Shown piece by piece: positions 1-8,486 of a stretch of DNA of 64,000 nucleotides; the stretch's first letter is position 1, and each line of letters opens with the position of its first letter. The stretch comes from Congregibacter litoralis KT71. Lineage in GTDB: Bacteria; Pseudomonadota; Gammaproteobacteria; Pseudomonadales; Halieaceae. Under the pieces are notes generated by a model. The model worked only from the letters and a program-made list of their open reading frames with translations. It did not search any database and had not been told where the DNA came from. Made by a program: the position numbers and the translations under genes. Location: the NCBI RefSeq assembly GCF_000153125.2, contig NZ_CM002299.1, positions 1,921,075 through 1,985,074 on the forward strand. Reading direction: 5' to 3'.

Positions 1-1
1 C

Positions 2-220
2 GCGGGGGATACCCGGTGGCTGTTGATCACTTCGGTGACCGTCCACGTGTTAACCATGATTGTTCAGGTATTTGTCATCACCGTCTGGAAGCTGGAGCCG
101 CTGGTGAGCTGGTGGGTCTTTGTCAGCATGCTGATTATTAACGCCCTGCTATATCTCTGGCGGGTGCTGGGTTCCCGGTGGCGTCATCCGGATCGTCTAG
201 CCCGGGTGATGGCAGAGTAA
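2..220 (+). CDS. C-terminal fragment of a membrane protein, cut by left edge
   Basis: The reading frame is open from the first bases of the window to a TAA stop, so the start lies outside and only about 72 residues are visible. The fragment holds two hydrophobic stretches typical of membrane helices, then a basic, tryptophan-containing end. An internal TTG at 23 could be a start but has no ribosome binding site, so a truncated longer gene is more likely. The family is not recognised. Confidence 0.5.
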   Translation, partial: AGDTRWLLITSVTVHVLTMIVQVFVITVWKLEPLVSWWVFVSMLIINALLYLWRVLGSRWRHPDRLARVMAE

Positions 221-269
221 GCCTATTAAAGCCCTGAGGTAGGGGACACTCCTGCCCTGACACCCTCTT

Positions 270-1145
270 TTAGATGCTGGCAATGCGCCGAAGAAGCCCC
301 AGGGTGTGCCGTGACTGCTCACGCCTGAGGAGCATCTCTGCGATTTCCTGATCGATACGCTCCGCGACCGTTTCGCGCCAGGCCCTCAGCTTCTTTACTC
401 CCGGGGGGCGTGCGCCGGGTTTTGGCAGTTCCAGCGGTTCACCAAAGCTCAGATAACTCGCCTGAGGCCGGGGCAGGGGCGTACCGAAAGCACCGCGGAG
501 CAACGGCGGAATTGCGTCAGGGCGCATGTTCTCCGACCAGAGTCCGCCCTGCTTCAGCAGCCTGACGATCTGCTCGCTGTCCAGGAGGTACTCGTAGAAT
601 TCATCCGGTCCCACCAGTCCAAAGGGCACGATGGTGTAGCCAAACTCGGCGGCCAGGCGAATGAACCCCAGGCGCTCCTTCCACTGCAATTGATAGCGAT
701 CGCGACTGGGTTTTACTGCCTCGTGGGCGCCACCGGGAAAAACCAGAATATCCTGATCGTGAGCCATAAGCGCCCGCGCCACATCGGGATGCCCCATGGT
801 GGCACCCCGGCGCAGAAGCGTTTTGGCGATTCGCGGCTGGGTGAAGAGAAACTTGTCGCCCATAGGGCGCAGGAAGCGGCCGTATTCCTCGAGGAGCACC
901 GGCAGGATGACAAAACCGTCGAGGCCGAAGAGTGCGTGGTTACCGATAAAAAGACAGGGCCGGTCCGGAATACGCTCCGTGTTATGAAATTCCGGGCGAA
1001 ACCAGAACTTGGAAAAACGATAGATAAGTTTTTCTTCGAGGCCCCGCGGCGGCTCCGTCGCTATGGCCCGGTTAATGTGCTCACGCAATGCCTCCGCCTC
1101 AGACAGGGGATTACTGTCCCGGGAGAGCGGGGTTTTTACAGCCAT
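270..1145 (-). CDS. Lysophospholipid acyltransferase family protein (MGAT/DAGAT-like)
   Basis: Predicted acyltransferase of the PlsC/LPLAT superfamily that would transfer a fatty acyl group to a lipid acceptor at the inner membrane. The catalytic His-Asp motif is visible as GNHALFGLDG (His70, Asp76), followed by the substrate-binding FPGGAHE block. That block and the spacing resemble the MGAT/DAGAT-like branch more than classical PlsC. At 291 residues the length is normal. The ATG has an AGGA element about 8 bases upstream. A TATACT hexamer at 1184-1189 could be the -10. It is the last minus-strand gene before the convergent fragment at the left edge. The acceptor lipid cannot be inferred. 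Confidence 0.8.
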   Translation of the reverse strand: MAVKTPLSRDSNPLSEAEALREHINRAIATEPPRGLEEKLIYRFSKFWFRPEFHNTERIPDRPCLFIGNHALFGLDGFVILPVLLEEYGRFLRPMGDKFLFTQPRIAKTLLRRGATMGHPDVARALMAHDQDILVFPGGAHEAVKPSRDRYQLQWKERLGFIRLAAEFGYTIVPFGLVGPDEFYEYLLDSEQIVRLLKQGGLWSENMRPDAIPPLLRGAFGTPLPRPQASYLSFGEPLELPKPGARPPGVKKLRAWRETVAERIDQEIAEMLLRREQSRHTLGLLRRIASI

Positions 1146-1217
1146 GGAGGTTTCCTGACGCTTAGGGAGATAAAGGGCGCGCGAGTATATCGCGCCTGCG
1201 CTGTTCTATGGCAGAGC

Positions 1218-1787
1218 TCACAGGCCTGCCACGGCGGGCATGCCCGCGTACCAGGGGTGCGCCCAGACCAGGACTACCACTACGATGGCAGCAATGGCGA
1301 CCGTGACCACCTCGGCAATGACGCCCGCAGCGGCGGGTTTTTCCCAGGCGCCGTCTCTGCGATTGATGACCAGGATCTCCAGCACCGACCATAGCGCGAG
1401 GCCGCCAAAGAGCACCAGGGAGCGGGAATCGCCGTTGAGGAGTAGATGCGCAACGGCCCACAGTAATACCGCCGTGAGTTGCGGATGTCGGACAATGCCC
1501 TTGACCGCCGAAGGGCGGTTGGAAACGACGAGAAGATAGATGGCCAGGATGGCCAGTGCCGAGGCGAAGCCGCGTATAGCGGAAGGGGTGGTATAGAGCC
1601 AGGCGCTATCGCTGGAACGCCATCCGAGGACGATCAGCGCCATGCCGGCCACGGTGAACACCGTCACCAGGCCCTTGAGCGGGCCTTCTCCCCAGCCCTG
1701 CCGGGCAGCGCTCACCTTGTCGGGAGCAAGCCCCAGAAACAGATGGGTTCCGGTGAAAAGTACAACCCCTGCAACCAGCAAGATCAT
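1218..1787 (-). CDS. NnrU family membrane protein
   Basis: A 189-residue polytopic membrane protein with about five or six hydrophobic segments. The first segment (MILLVAGVVLFTGTHL) and the central RHPQLTAVLLWAVAHLL block are characteristic of the NnrU family, which is related to NnrU of denitrifiers and to the isoprenoid-modifying methyltransferase fold. No denitrification gene lies nearby, so a nitrogen-oxide role is not supported here. The ATG is preceded by GGAG at a suitable distance. Biochemical function is unknown. Confidence 0.82.
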   Translation of the reverse strand: MILLVAGVVLFTGTHLFLGLAPDKVSAARQGWGEGPLKGLVTVFTVAGMALIVLGWRSSDSAWLYTTPSAIRGFASALAILAIYLLVVSNRPSAVKGIVRHPQLTAVLLWAVAHLLLNGDSRSLVLFGGLALWSVLEILVINRRDGAWEKPAAAGVIAEVVTVAIAAIVVVVLVWAHPWYAGMPAVAGL

Positions 1788-1869
1788 GCCCTGAGCTCCG
1801 TGCCTACCGAATACGGACCCGGAGTCTAACAGCAGCGGCGGAAAAAGTGCCGAGTAGTCTTAAGGCCGC

Positions 1870-2691
1870 TTAAAGGGAAAAGCGCTCGCGAAGAAAACGG
1901 GCGATACCGTCGGCGTCATGATGTCCGATGACAGAGGTGGCAGCGGACTTTATATGCGCTTTGGCATTTTCCGGGGCGTAGGCCTCGTCTGCCGTCTGAA
2001 ACATGCTGAGATCGTTGTCACTGTCGCCGAAGCAGATAACGCGCTGAAACCCCAGCTCTTCCTTCACCACGGTGACGGCGCCACCTTTACTTCCCGAGTG
2101 GTGGTGGATGTCGATCCAGTTCAGGCGTCGATCCTCGATGGCGACGCCCATGTAGGCCACAAGGTGTTCCTCACTCTCCACCATCTCGGCAACCGCGTTG
2201 ATGGCGGTGTCGGGACCGATAGCGCTGATGTTGGTGATGTCGGCGTCCGCGGGAAGATCGGCAATGGGCAGCACCGGCAGGTTCCGCTCTTTTTCAAAAC
2301 TCCGGATGAGCTTGTACTCAGCCTTCTGGCGCACCGGCGGATGATAGACAGCGTGACGGTTGCCGGGCTCCAGGGTGAAGAAGAAGGGGGTGACGTCTTT
2401 ATCCAGAAACGCCTCTGCGACGTGGCCGATCTCCTGAATCGTCAGGAGATGGCTCGTGCTGTAGCTGTCGAGATCGGGGTTCCATATCATTACGCCGTTT
2501 TTATAAATCTGCGGCAGTAGAAAACCGTGGCCGTCAAGAATGTCGATGGCACCGTGGAGCGCGCGGCCCGTGGCCACCGTGTAGGCGATACCCTCGGCCG
2601 TTAAACGCCGGAGTGTTTCCCGAGTGTACGCGCTTATCTTCGAGGACTTGTTGAGTAAGGTGCCGTCGAGGTCAAAAACAATAAGATCCAT
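1870..2691 (-). CDS. Cof-type HAD family phosphatase
   Basis: Cytosolic haloacid-dehalogenase superfamily phosphatase of 273 residues. The nucleophile motif FDLDGTLL (Asp7, Asp9) stands at the N-terminus, the C2 cap follows, and the late motif FGDSDNDLSMF supplies the metal-binding acidic residues, as in Cof/YidA proteins acting on sugar phosphates or small phosphoesters. The ATG at 2691 was chosen over an upstream in-frame ATG at 2742 because family members begin right before the DxD motif. A perfect TATAAT sits exactly six bases upstream of this ATG, so transcription may start at the start codon. Substrate unknown. Confidence 0.85.
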   Translation of the reverse strand: MDLIVFDLDGTLLNKSSKISAYTRETLRRLTAEGIAYTVATGRALHGAIDILDGHGFLLPQIYKNGVMIWNPDLDSYSTSHLLTIQEIGHVAEAFLDKDVTPFFFTLEPGNRHAVYHPPVRQKAEYKLIRSFEKERNLPVLPIADLPADADITNISAIGPDTAINAVAEMVESEEHLVAYMGVAIEDRRLNWIDIHHHSGSKGGAVTVVKEELGFQRVICFGDSDNDLSMFQTADEAYAPENAKAHIKSAATSVIGHHDADGIARFLRERFSL

Positions 2692-2697
2692 GGCGGG

Positions 2698-2703
2698 ATT
2701 ATA
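2698..2703 (-). promoter_or_regulatory. -10 hexamer of HAD gene, leaderless geometry
   Basis: On the minus strand TATAAT is followed by six bases (CCCGCC) and then the ATG at 2691. A start site about seven bases past the hexamer would fall on the A of the start codon. No good -35 is visible at 16-18 bases upstream, and there is no Shine-Dalgarno sequence. Confidence 0.4.
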
Positions 2704-2791
2704 GCGGTATTGTGCCGCCCGGGTCCTGCGCCGGGCATCCATTTCCCGGGAACTCTGCTATCTTTTCCATCTTCGAGGCAAAAGCATCACC

Positions 2792-3697
2792 ATGAGCAGA
2801 CATCCGACCATCAAACAGCTTCGCTACCTGTGCTCCGTCGTGGAGCACGGGCATTTCGGTCGTGCCGCCAAGGCCTGTCACGTCTCCCAGTCCACGCTCA
2901 GTGCGGGTATTCTGGAACTCGAGGAGGTGCTGGGCGCCTCGTTGCTGGAGCGTAACAATCGCAGTCTGGTGCTGACGGGCCTGGGCGAAGAGGTGGTAGA
3001 GCGTGCCCGCGGATTACTTCTTGACGTGGAGGACCTCGTGGCCCTCTGCCAGGCGTCCGCCGAGCCCCTGAGCGGGCGTCTGCGACTCGGCGTCATTCCC
3101 ACCATCGCACCGTTTCTCCTGCCGGGTCTGCTGAAATCCCTGCGTAGCGACCATCCCGAGTTCACCCCTTTTATCCGCGAGGATCTGACGGAGCCCCTTG
3201 TTGATGCGCTCCACCGGGGCGAACTGGATTTGCTTCTCCTCGCCTTACCGGTTCAGGCGGATGGGGTGGAGAGCATGCATTTGTTCGACGACCCCTTTTT
3301 TCTCGCATCTCCCGTTGATCATCCCCTTGCCGCAAAAAGTGATCTCGACACGGGAGATCTTCAGGGGCAGGAGCTCCTGCTTCTGGAAGATGGCCACTGT
3401 CTCCGGGACCATGCTCTCGAAGCCTGTAAGCTTCGCGGCAGGGAATACACCGTGCCCTATCAGGCAACCAGTCTGACCACCGTGGTGCAGATGGTAGCGA
3501 GTGGTATTGGCGTGACCCTGGTGCCCGGCATGGCAGTCACCGCTGGCGCTCTGGCGACGGCCGATGTGACGGTAACGCCCTTTGCCGATCCCTCGGTGAA
3601 ACGCGACATTGGTTTGATGTGGCGAAAGAAAACGCCGCGGCAAACCGAGTTCAGATTACTGGGCGAATATATTATGAAGCGTCAGGACCAAGGCTGA
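2792..3697 (+). CDS. oxyR: LysR-family peroxide sensor OxyR
   Basis: Redox-responsive LysR-type transcription factor of 301 residues. It has an N-terminal winged helix-turn-helix (about residues 4-62, with the SQSTLSAGI recognition region) and a C-terminal periplasmic-binding-like sensor domain. The peroxide-sensing motif EDGHCLRDHALEAC is present, with cysteines at 203 and 212. This nine-residue spacing matches Cys199 and Cys208 of E. coli OxyR, which form the regulatory disulfide. Hydrogen peroxide detoxification genes are the expected targets, but none is adjacent. It is transcribed divergently from the HAD phosphatase. TATCTT with a TGC extension near 2757 is a candidate -10. Confidence 0.93.
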   Translation: MSRHPTIKQLRYLCSVVEHGHFGRAAKACHVSQSTLSAGILELEEVLGASLLERNNRSLVLTGLGEEVVERARGLLLDVEDLVALCQASAEPLSGRLRLGVIPTIAPFLLPGLLKSLRSDHPEFTPFIREDLTEPLVDALHRGELDLLLLALPVQADGVESMHLFDDPFFLASPVDHPLAAKSDLDTGDLQGQELLLLEDGHCLRDHALEACKLRGREYTVPYQATSLTTVVQMVASGIGVTLVPGMAVTAGALATADVTVTPFADPSVKRDIGLMWRKKTPRQTEFRLLGEYIMKRQDQG

Positions 3698-3783
3698 ACC
3701 GCCTGTGCGATGGCAGTCAGCGTAAAGGACACTGCCCGTCGCCATCGTGCGTCCTACCTGCTGCACTCGCGCCCCCGCCGAGT

Positions 3784-4623
3784 CTAGTCTTCGCTGTCCG
3801 TGCGCAGGGAACTGCCACAATGGCGGCAGTAGCGGGCATCATCTTCGTGGCCCGCCCGGGAACATTGGGGGCAGTTGAGGGGAGTGCGATGGCTGTGGCG
3901 TTTCTCGATGATGTTTGCCGTGAAGATGCCCGTGGGCACGGCGATGATCGCGTAGCCCACCAGCATGGCCAGGGATGAAATCGCCCGTCCCGCTGCGGTG
4001 ACCGGCACCACATCGCCGTAGCCCACGGTGGTCACCGTCACGATGGCCCAGTAGACGCTCACGGGGATGTTATCGAAGCCGTTATTGGGGCCTTCCAGCA
4101 CGTAGATCAGACAGCCGAAGACCACAATGATGGTGATGACAATGGAGAAAAAAACGAAAATCTGTCGCCAGGAATTACGCATGACCCCGGCGATCTGATT
4201 GGCCTCGTGAAGGTAGCCCACCAGCCGCAGAACGCGAAAAACCCGGAGCACGCGCAGGAGCCGGATGATGAGCAGGGGCGCGGTCTGGGGAATGATGATC
4301 GCAAGATAGCTGGGCAGGATCGCGAGAAGGTCGATGATCCCGTAGACGCTGAACAGGTAGGCCCGACGGTTTCGCGCGATCCAGATGCGCAGGAAGTACT
4401 CGGCGGTGAACAGCAGGGTAAATCCCCACTCGATGCGCTGGAGCAAGTCACCGTATTCCCGATGAATATCGGCAAAGGAATCTATAATGATGACGCTGAC
4501 GCTGACGCTGATGAGGATGGTGAAAATCAGTATCAGGTCGAACCACTTTCCCGAGGGCGTGTCCGTGCCAAAAATAACTTTGTAGAGGCGGGCCTGGAGC
4601 GCCGACTGTTCCCGCTGGGTCAT
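3784..4623 (-). CDS. Voltage-gated potassium channel family protein with C-terminal zinc ribbon
   Basis: Six-transmembrane voltage-gated ion channel subunit of 279 residues in the inner membrane. The S4-like segment has arginines at every third position (Arg121, 124, 127, 130, 133). The selectivity filter is TVGYGD (residues 199-204), which implies potassium. After S6 the short cytosolic tail ends in a predicted zinc ribbon, CPQC and CRHC (Cys251, 254, 266, 269). Its ATG overlaps the tesA stop codon (ATGA), so the two are probably co-transcribed. The ligand or signal sensed by the ribbon is unknown. Confidence 0.88.
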   Translation of the reverse strand: MTQREQSALQARLYKVIFGTDTPSGKWFDLILIFTILISVSVSVIIIDSFADIHREYGDLLQRIEWGFTLLFTAEYFLRIWIARNRRAYLFSVYGIIDLLAILPSYLAIIIPQTAPLLIIRLLRVLRVFRVLRLVGYLHEANQIAGVMRNSWRQIFVFFSIVITIIVVFGCLIYVLEGPNNGFDNIPVSVYWAIVTVTTVGYGDVVPVTAAGRAISSLAMLVGYAIIAVPTGIFTANIIEKRHSHRTPLNCPQCSRAGHEDDARYCRHCGSSLRTDSED

Positions 4624-5273
4624 GAGGCTTCGCGGAGCGCGAGGAGCGCCTCGATGACGGGCTGCACGATGTCGGTGATCATCGGCTGAGCTTCCACCGT
4701 CGGATGAATGCCGTCCTGCTGCATCAGTTGCTCTTCTGTGGCGATGCCATCCAGAAGAAAAGGCCCGAGGGTGGCGCCCGTGTCTGTCGCGGCCCGCTCA
4801 AAACTTTCTCTAAAAGAGCGGGTGTAGCGGGGGCCGTAGTTGGGCGGGATCTCCATGGGCAGAATCAGTACCTCGGCACCCGCGGTCGATGCGGCCTCGG
4901 CCATAAAGCTCAGGTTCGCCTCGAGTTTAGACGTGGGGTAGCCGCGCAGGCCGTCATTGCCCCCCAGTTCAATGACCACCAGGTCCGGCGAGTGTTCCGC
5001 CAGAAGCTTTGGGAGGCGTCGGGCGCCCCCCGCTGAGGTGTCGCCGCTGATACTCGCATTGATGACCTGCGCGCCGGGCCAGCGCGTTTGCAGCCGTCGC
5101 TCCAGAAGGGCAGCCCATCCCTGTTCCAGGGACATTCCGTAGGCGGCACTGATACTATCGCCGACCACGAGAATGCGGGGGCGCTCCCCTGCAGTGCTTT
5201 CTGCCCTGGCGAGCTGACCCGTTAGCAGCAGCGCCAATCCAAGGAGCAGACCCACACGTAAAGCGTGCAACAA
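4620..5273 (-). CDS. tesA: GDSL/SGNH arylesterase-thioesterase TesA
   Basis: Periplasmic SGNH hydrolase that cleaves acyl-CoA thioesters, aryl esters or lysophospholipids. The mature part shows block I VGDSISAAYG with the nucleophilic serine, block III GGNDGLRG and block V DGIHPT with the catalytic Asp and His. The N-terminus is a clear signal peptide ending near LARA. The start is uncertain: TTG at 5273 and GTG at 5255 each give a normal signal peptide and a length of 217 or 211 residues. An ATG at 5321 would extend into the divergent ybbA gene. None has a good ribosome binding site. The tesA/ybbA-ybbP divergent arrangement matches that of E. coli. Confidence 0.88.
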   Translation of the reverse strand: MLHALRVGLLLGLALLLTGQLARAESTAGERPRILVVGDSISAAYGMSLEQGWAALLERRLQTRWPGAQVINASISGDTSAGGARRLPKLLAEHSPDLVVIELGGNDGLRGYPTSKLEANLSFMAEAASTAGAEVLILPMEIPPNYGPRYTRSFRESFERAATDTGATLGPFLLDGIATEEQLMQQDGIHPTVEAQPMITDIVQPVIEALLALREAS

Positions 5274-5283
5274 AGGAGCACTA

Positions 5284-5955
5284 ATGATTACTGCAGAAAA
5301 TCTCGGCAAGCGGGTACCCATGGCGGACGGGGAGCTTGCGATACTGAAAGGGATTAACCTTGAAATCAAGTCGGGAGAGAGCGTGGCGATCATTGGCGCT
5401 TCGGGCTCGGGCAAATCAACGCTCCTGGGATTGCTGGCGGGCCTCGATATTGCGACTGATGGCTGCGTGCGCATTGATGGCACGGATCTTAAGGGGCTGA
5501 GCGAGGACGGTCGGGCAGCGCTGCGGGGGCGCGACGTCGGTTTCGTGTTCCAGTCCTTTCAGCTGCTCCCGGCCCTCACCGCTTTGGAAAACGTCATGCT
5601 CCCCCTGGAGCTTCAGGGGGATGGTCAGGCGGGAGAACGGGCCGCCGATTATCTGGAGCGCGTGGGACTCGCCGATCGGCGCGATCATTACCCCCGGCAG
5701 CTGTCCGGTGGTGAGCAGCAGCGCGTGGCCATCGCCCGGGCCTTTGCCGGCTCCCCGCGTATCCTCTTTGCCGATGAGCCCACGGGCAACCTTGACAGGG
5801 CAACGGGGGAGCGGATCACCGACCTCCTCTTTGGACTGAACCGGGAGGAGGGCACGACCCTGGTGCTGGTCACCCATGACCTGCAGTTGGCCAAGCGCTG
5901 TGCCCGGCAGCTGCAGATGGATAGCGGCGAGCTCAACGAAGTAGAGACCGCCTGA
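5284..5955 (+). CDS. ybbA: ABC transporter ATPase YbbA (LolD/MacB type)
   Basis: Cytosolic ATP-binding subunit of an ABC system, 223 residues. It has Walker A (GASGSGKST), Q-loop, signature LSGGEQQR and Walker B (ILFADEPT), with the mechanotransmission-type features of the LolD/MacB/FtsE family. It lies one base before the large FtsX-like permease gene ybbP, its obvious partner. The start ATG is preceded by AAAGGAG. In E. coli the same pair sits divergent to tesA, and a link to release of hydrophobic compounds or envelope homeostasis has been proposed for the family. The substrate is not deducible from sequence. Confidence 0.9.
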   Translation: MITAENLGKRVPMADGELAILKGINLEIKSGESVAIIGASGSGKSTLLGLLAGLDIATDGCVRIDGTDLKGLSEDGRAALRGRDVGFVFQSFQLLPALTALENVMLPLELQGDGQAGERAADYLERVGLADRRDHYPRQLSGGEQQRVAIARAFAGSPRILFADEPTGNLDRATGERITDLLFGLNREEGTTLVLVTHDLQLAKRCARQLQMDSGELNEVETA

Positions 5956-5956
5956 T

Positions 5957-8425
5957 ATGACCCTGCTCTTACGTATGCTCGTCCGAGACTGGCGGGGTGG
6001 TGAGTTGGGCGTATTGCTGGGTGCTCTCGTGCTCGCAGTCACCATGGTGTCCGGGATCAGTGGCTTCGCCTCAGCGCTCAAGGCGGCACTGCGTCAGGAA
6101 AGCCACAGCTTTCTGGCGGCGGACCTCGTGGTCCGGGATGCCCGGCCCCTGCCTGCTGCCTGGCTCGAGGAGGCCGCTGACCGGGGCATGGAATCGGCAC
6201 AGACCCTGAGCTTCCGGTCCATGGTCTTCGCTGGCGAGGAGGGGGTGGTACTCGCCTCGGTAAAAGCAGTGAGTGACGAGTATCCCCTGCGCGGCGCACT
6301 CAAGCTTAGCGATACGCCCTTTGGCGAGCTTCGGGAGCACCGGGGCGCACCACCACCGGGCTCGGTCTGGATCGAGCCCCGGTTATTCGCCCTCCTGGAC
6401 CTGGATATCGGCGACACTGTGGGTATCGGCGAAGCGGACTTCCGTGTCGCCGCAGCGATTCGCGGTGAGCCGGACCGGGCCGGTGGGTTTTTAGGGGTAG
6501 GTCCCCGGGTGATGCTCAACACCTCGGATATTCCCGCTACCCAGGTCGTGCAGCCCGGAAGCCGCGTGAGCTATCGACAGCTCTTTGCGGGAGAGGCAGA
6601 TGCCGCGGAGGCTTTTGGCCAATGGCTGGAGGCTGCCGTGGCTCCAGGGCAGCGTCTGCAAAACGTGGAAACCTCTCAACCTGCCGTGGGTCGAGCCCTG
6701 GCCCGCGCGGAGCGGTTTTTGCTCCTGGCGGGGAGTCTGGCTGTCATTCTTGCCAGCGTCGCGGTGGGTCTCGCCGCCCGACGCTATGCCGAGCGGCACC
6801 AGAACTACGTGGCGCTGCTAAAAAGCCTCGGAGCAGATTCCCGACGTGTCAAAAGTCTCTATGCGGCGACCCTGGCGCTGACCTGGCTGATAGCCCTGGT
6901 CCTGGGATGGTTCCTCGCCTGGATTCTTCAGGTTATCGCGCTTCAGTCCTTCGCCGAACAGCTTACGGTCGTGCCTTCCCTGTTCCAGCCGCGACCCTAT
7001 TTCATCGGAGCGGTCACGGCCCTCGTGTGTGTCATTGTGTTTGCCTGGCCGTCTCTGGGCAGGCTTACGGCGATCAGTCCCTTGCGGGTCTTGCGCAGTG
7101 ATATGCCCCTCCACCACAGCCGGGAGCCCGGCGATTACCTCCTGGGGCTGGCAGCAGTCTTGTTGCTCATGTGGTGGTACAGCGCCGATCTTCAGCTCAC
7201 GCTCATCGTTCTCGGAGGATTGCTGGCGGTAATTGTGATCGGTGGGCTCGTGGCGCTTTCGCTGTTGCGGGGCGGTCGGGCGCTGGGTATGCAGGCGGGT
7301 AGTGTCTGGCGTCTGGCCCTGGCCAGTCTCCAGCGTCATGGCCTGGGTAACGCCCTGCAGCTGGTGGTTTTCGCCGTCGCGATTATGCTGCTCTTGCTTT
7401 TGGGCCTGCTGCGGACCTCGCTCCTTGAGGGCTGGCAGCAGCAAGTGCCCGAGGGCGCTCCCAATCATTTTTTGCTCAATCTTGCACCGGAAGAGCTGGG
7501 ATCCGTAAGCACGCTCCTTGATGACCGCGAAGTGAAGCGGGAGAAACTCTATCCCATGCTCCGGGGACGCCTCATGGGGATCGCGGGCGAGCCCCTCCCT
7601 ATGGAACCTGAAGAAGAGGACGGCCCGTCCCAGCGGGAGGCGAATCTCACCTGGTCTGCGGCGCTGCCTGACGGTAACGAGATCGTCGAGGGACGCTGGT
7701 GGGAGCCGGGAGAAACCGCTGCGGTGTCCGTAGAGGCGGAGTTTGCCCAGCGCTACGGTATGAGCGTAGGCGACACGCTTAGCTTTCGCATCGGGGCGGC
7801 GGAGTTAGCAGTGACCGTCACCAGCCTCCGTACCCTGGATTGGGAATCCTTCAAGCCGAACTTTTTTATGGTGTTTCCCCCGGGGCTTCTTGAGGATTAC
7901 CCCGTGACCTATATGACCAGCTTTTACCTGCCGCCGGAGCAAAAATCCCTGTTAAATGAATTGCTGCGTCAGCACCCCACGGCAACGGTCCTGGAAATTG
8001 ACGCGATCATGGCCCAACTTCGCAGCACGCTCGCGCAGGTGTCCACGGCCATTGAGCTGGTGCTGTCGTTAGTGCTTCTAGCGGGAGTACTGGTGCTCAT
8101 CGCCGGGGTTCAGGCGACCGCGGATTCGCGCCTGCGCGAAAGCGCCTTGCTGCGAGCTCTCGGGGCGGGGCGCTCGCATATCCTGGGCAGCGTCGCTATC
8201 GAGTTCATTACCCTGGGAGTCATGGCGGGCGTGCTGGCCATTGTGGCGGCCGAGGGCGCATTCTGGGCCTTGCAACGTTTCGTACTGGAACTGCCTTACA
8301 CGCCGACCCCCGGGCTGTGGCTGCCCACGCTCCTGGCCGCGGCGGTTCTCATTGGCGGTCTCGGGCTTTGGAACTGTCGGCGGGTTGTCTCCGTTGCACC
8401 TGCAGAGGTATTGCGGGACGCCTGA
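5957..8425 (+). CDS. ybbP: FtsX-like ABC permease YbbP
   Basis: Large inner-membrane permease of 822 residues, the normal size for the family. The architecture is one N-terminal helix, a long periplasmic domain (about residues 40-240), three helices, a central pair of helices, a second periplasmic domain (about 490-690) and three C-terminal helices. This is the duplicated FtsX/MacB layout. The last block around GVQATADSRLRESALLRALGAGR carries the FtsX coupling-helix pattern. It follows ybbA with a single base between stop and start, so both form one transport or mechanotransmission unit with YbbA as ATPase. Confidence 0.9.
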   Translation: MTLLLRMLVRDWRGGELGVLLGALVLAVTMVSGISGFASALKAALRQESHSFLAADLVVRDARPLPAAWLEEAADRGMESAQTLSFRSMVFAGEEGVVLASVKAVSDEYPLRGALKLSDTPFGELREHRGAPPPGSVWIEPRLFALLDLDIGDTVGIGEADFRVAAAIRGEPDRAGGFLGVGPRVMLNTSDIPATQVVQPGSRVSYRQLFAGEADAAEAFGQWLEAAVAPGQRLQNVETSQPAVGRALARAERFLLLAGSLAVILASVAVGLAARRYAERHQNYVALLKSLGADSRRVKSLYAATLALTWLIALVLGWFLAWILQVIALQSFAEQLTVVPSLFQPRPYFIGAVTALVCVIVFAWPSLGRLTAISPLRVLRSDMPLHHSREPGDYLLGLAAVLLLMWWYSADLQLTLIVLGGLLAVIVIGGLVALSLLRGGRALGMQAGSVWRLALASLQRHGLGNALQLVVFAVAIMLLLLLGLLRTSLLEGWQQQVPEGAPNHFLLNLAPEELGSVSTLLDDREVKREKLYPMLRGRLMGIAGEPLPMEPEEEDGPSQREANLTWSAALPDGNEIVEGRWWEPGETAAVSVEAEFAQRYGMSVGDTLSFRIGAAELAVTVTSLRTLDWESFKPNFFMVFPPGLLEDYPVTYMTSFYLPPEQKSLLNELLRQHPTATVLEIDAIMAQLRSTLAQVSTAIELVLSLVLLAGVLVLIAGVQATADSRLRESALLRALGAGRSHILGSVAIEFITLGVMAGVLAIVAAEGAFWALQRFVLELPYTPTPGLWLPTLLAAAVLIGGLGLWNCRRVVSVAPAEVLRDA

Positions 8426-8486
8426 CGTCTGGGGTTAAGGATAAACAGCGTGGTGGAGTTTGGAAGGTTTATAGAGCCTCGCCAGG

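Noticed and set aside
3705..3756. Nested inverted repeats after oxyR as a terminator
   Set aside because: CGATGGC/GCCATCG and GGCAGT/ACTGCC can pair, but the loop is long and no T-run follows on either strand.
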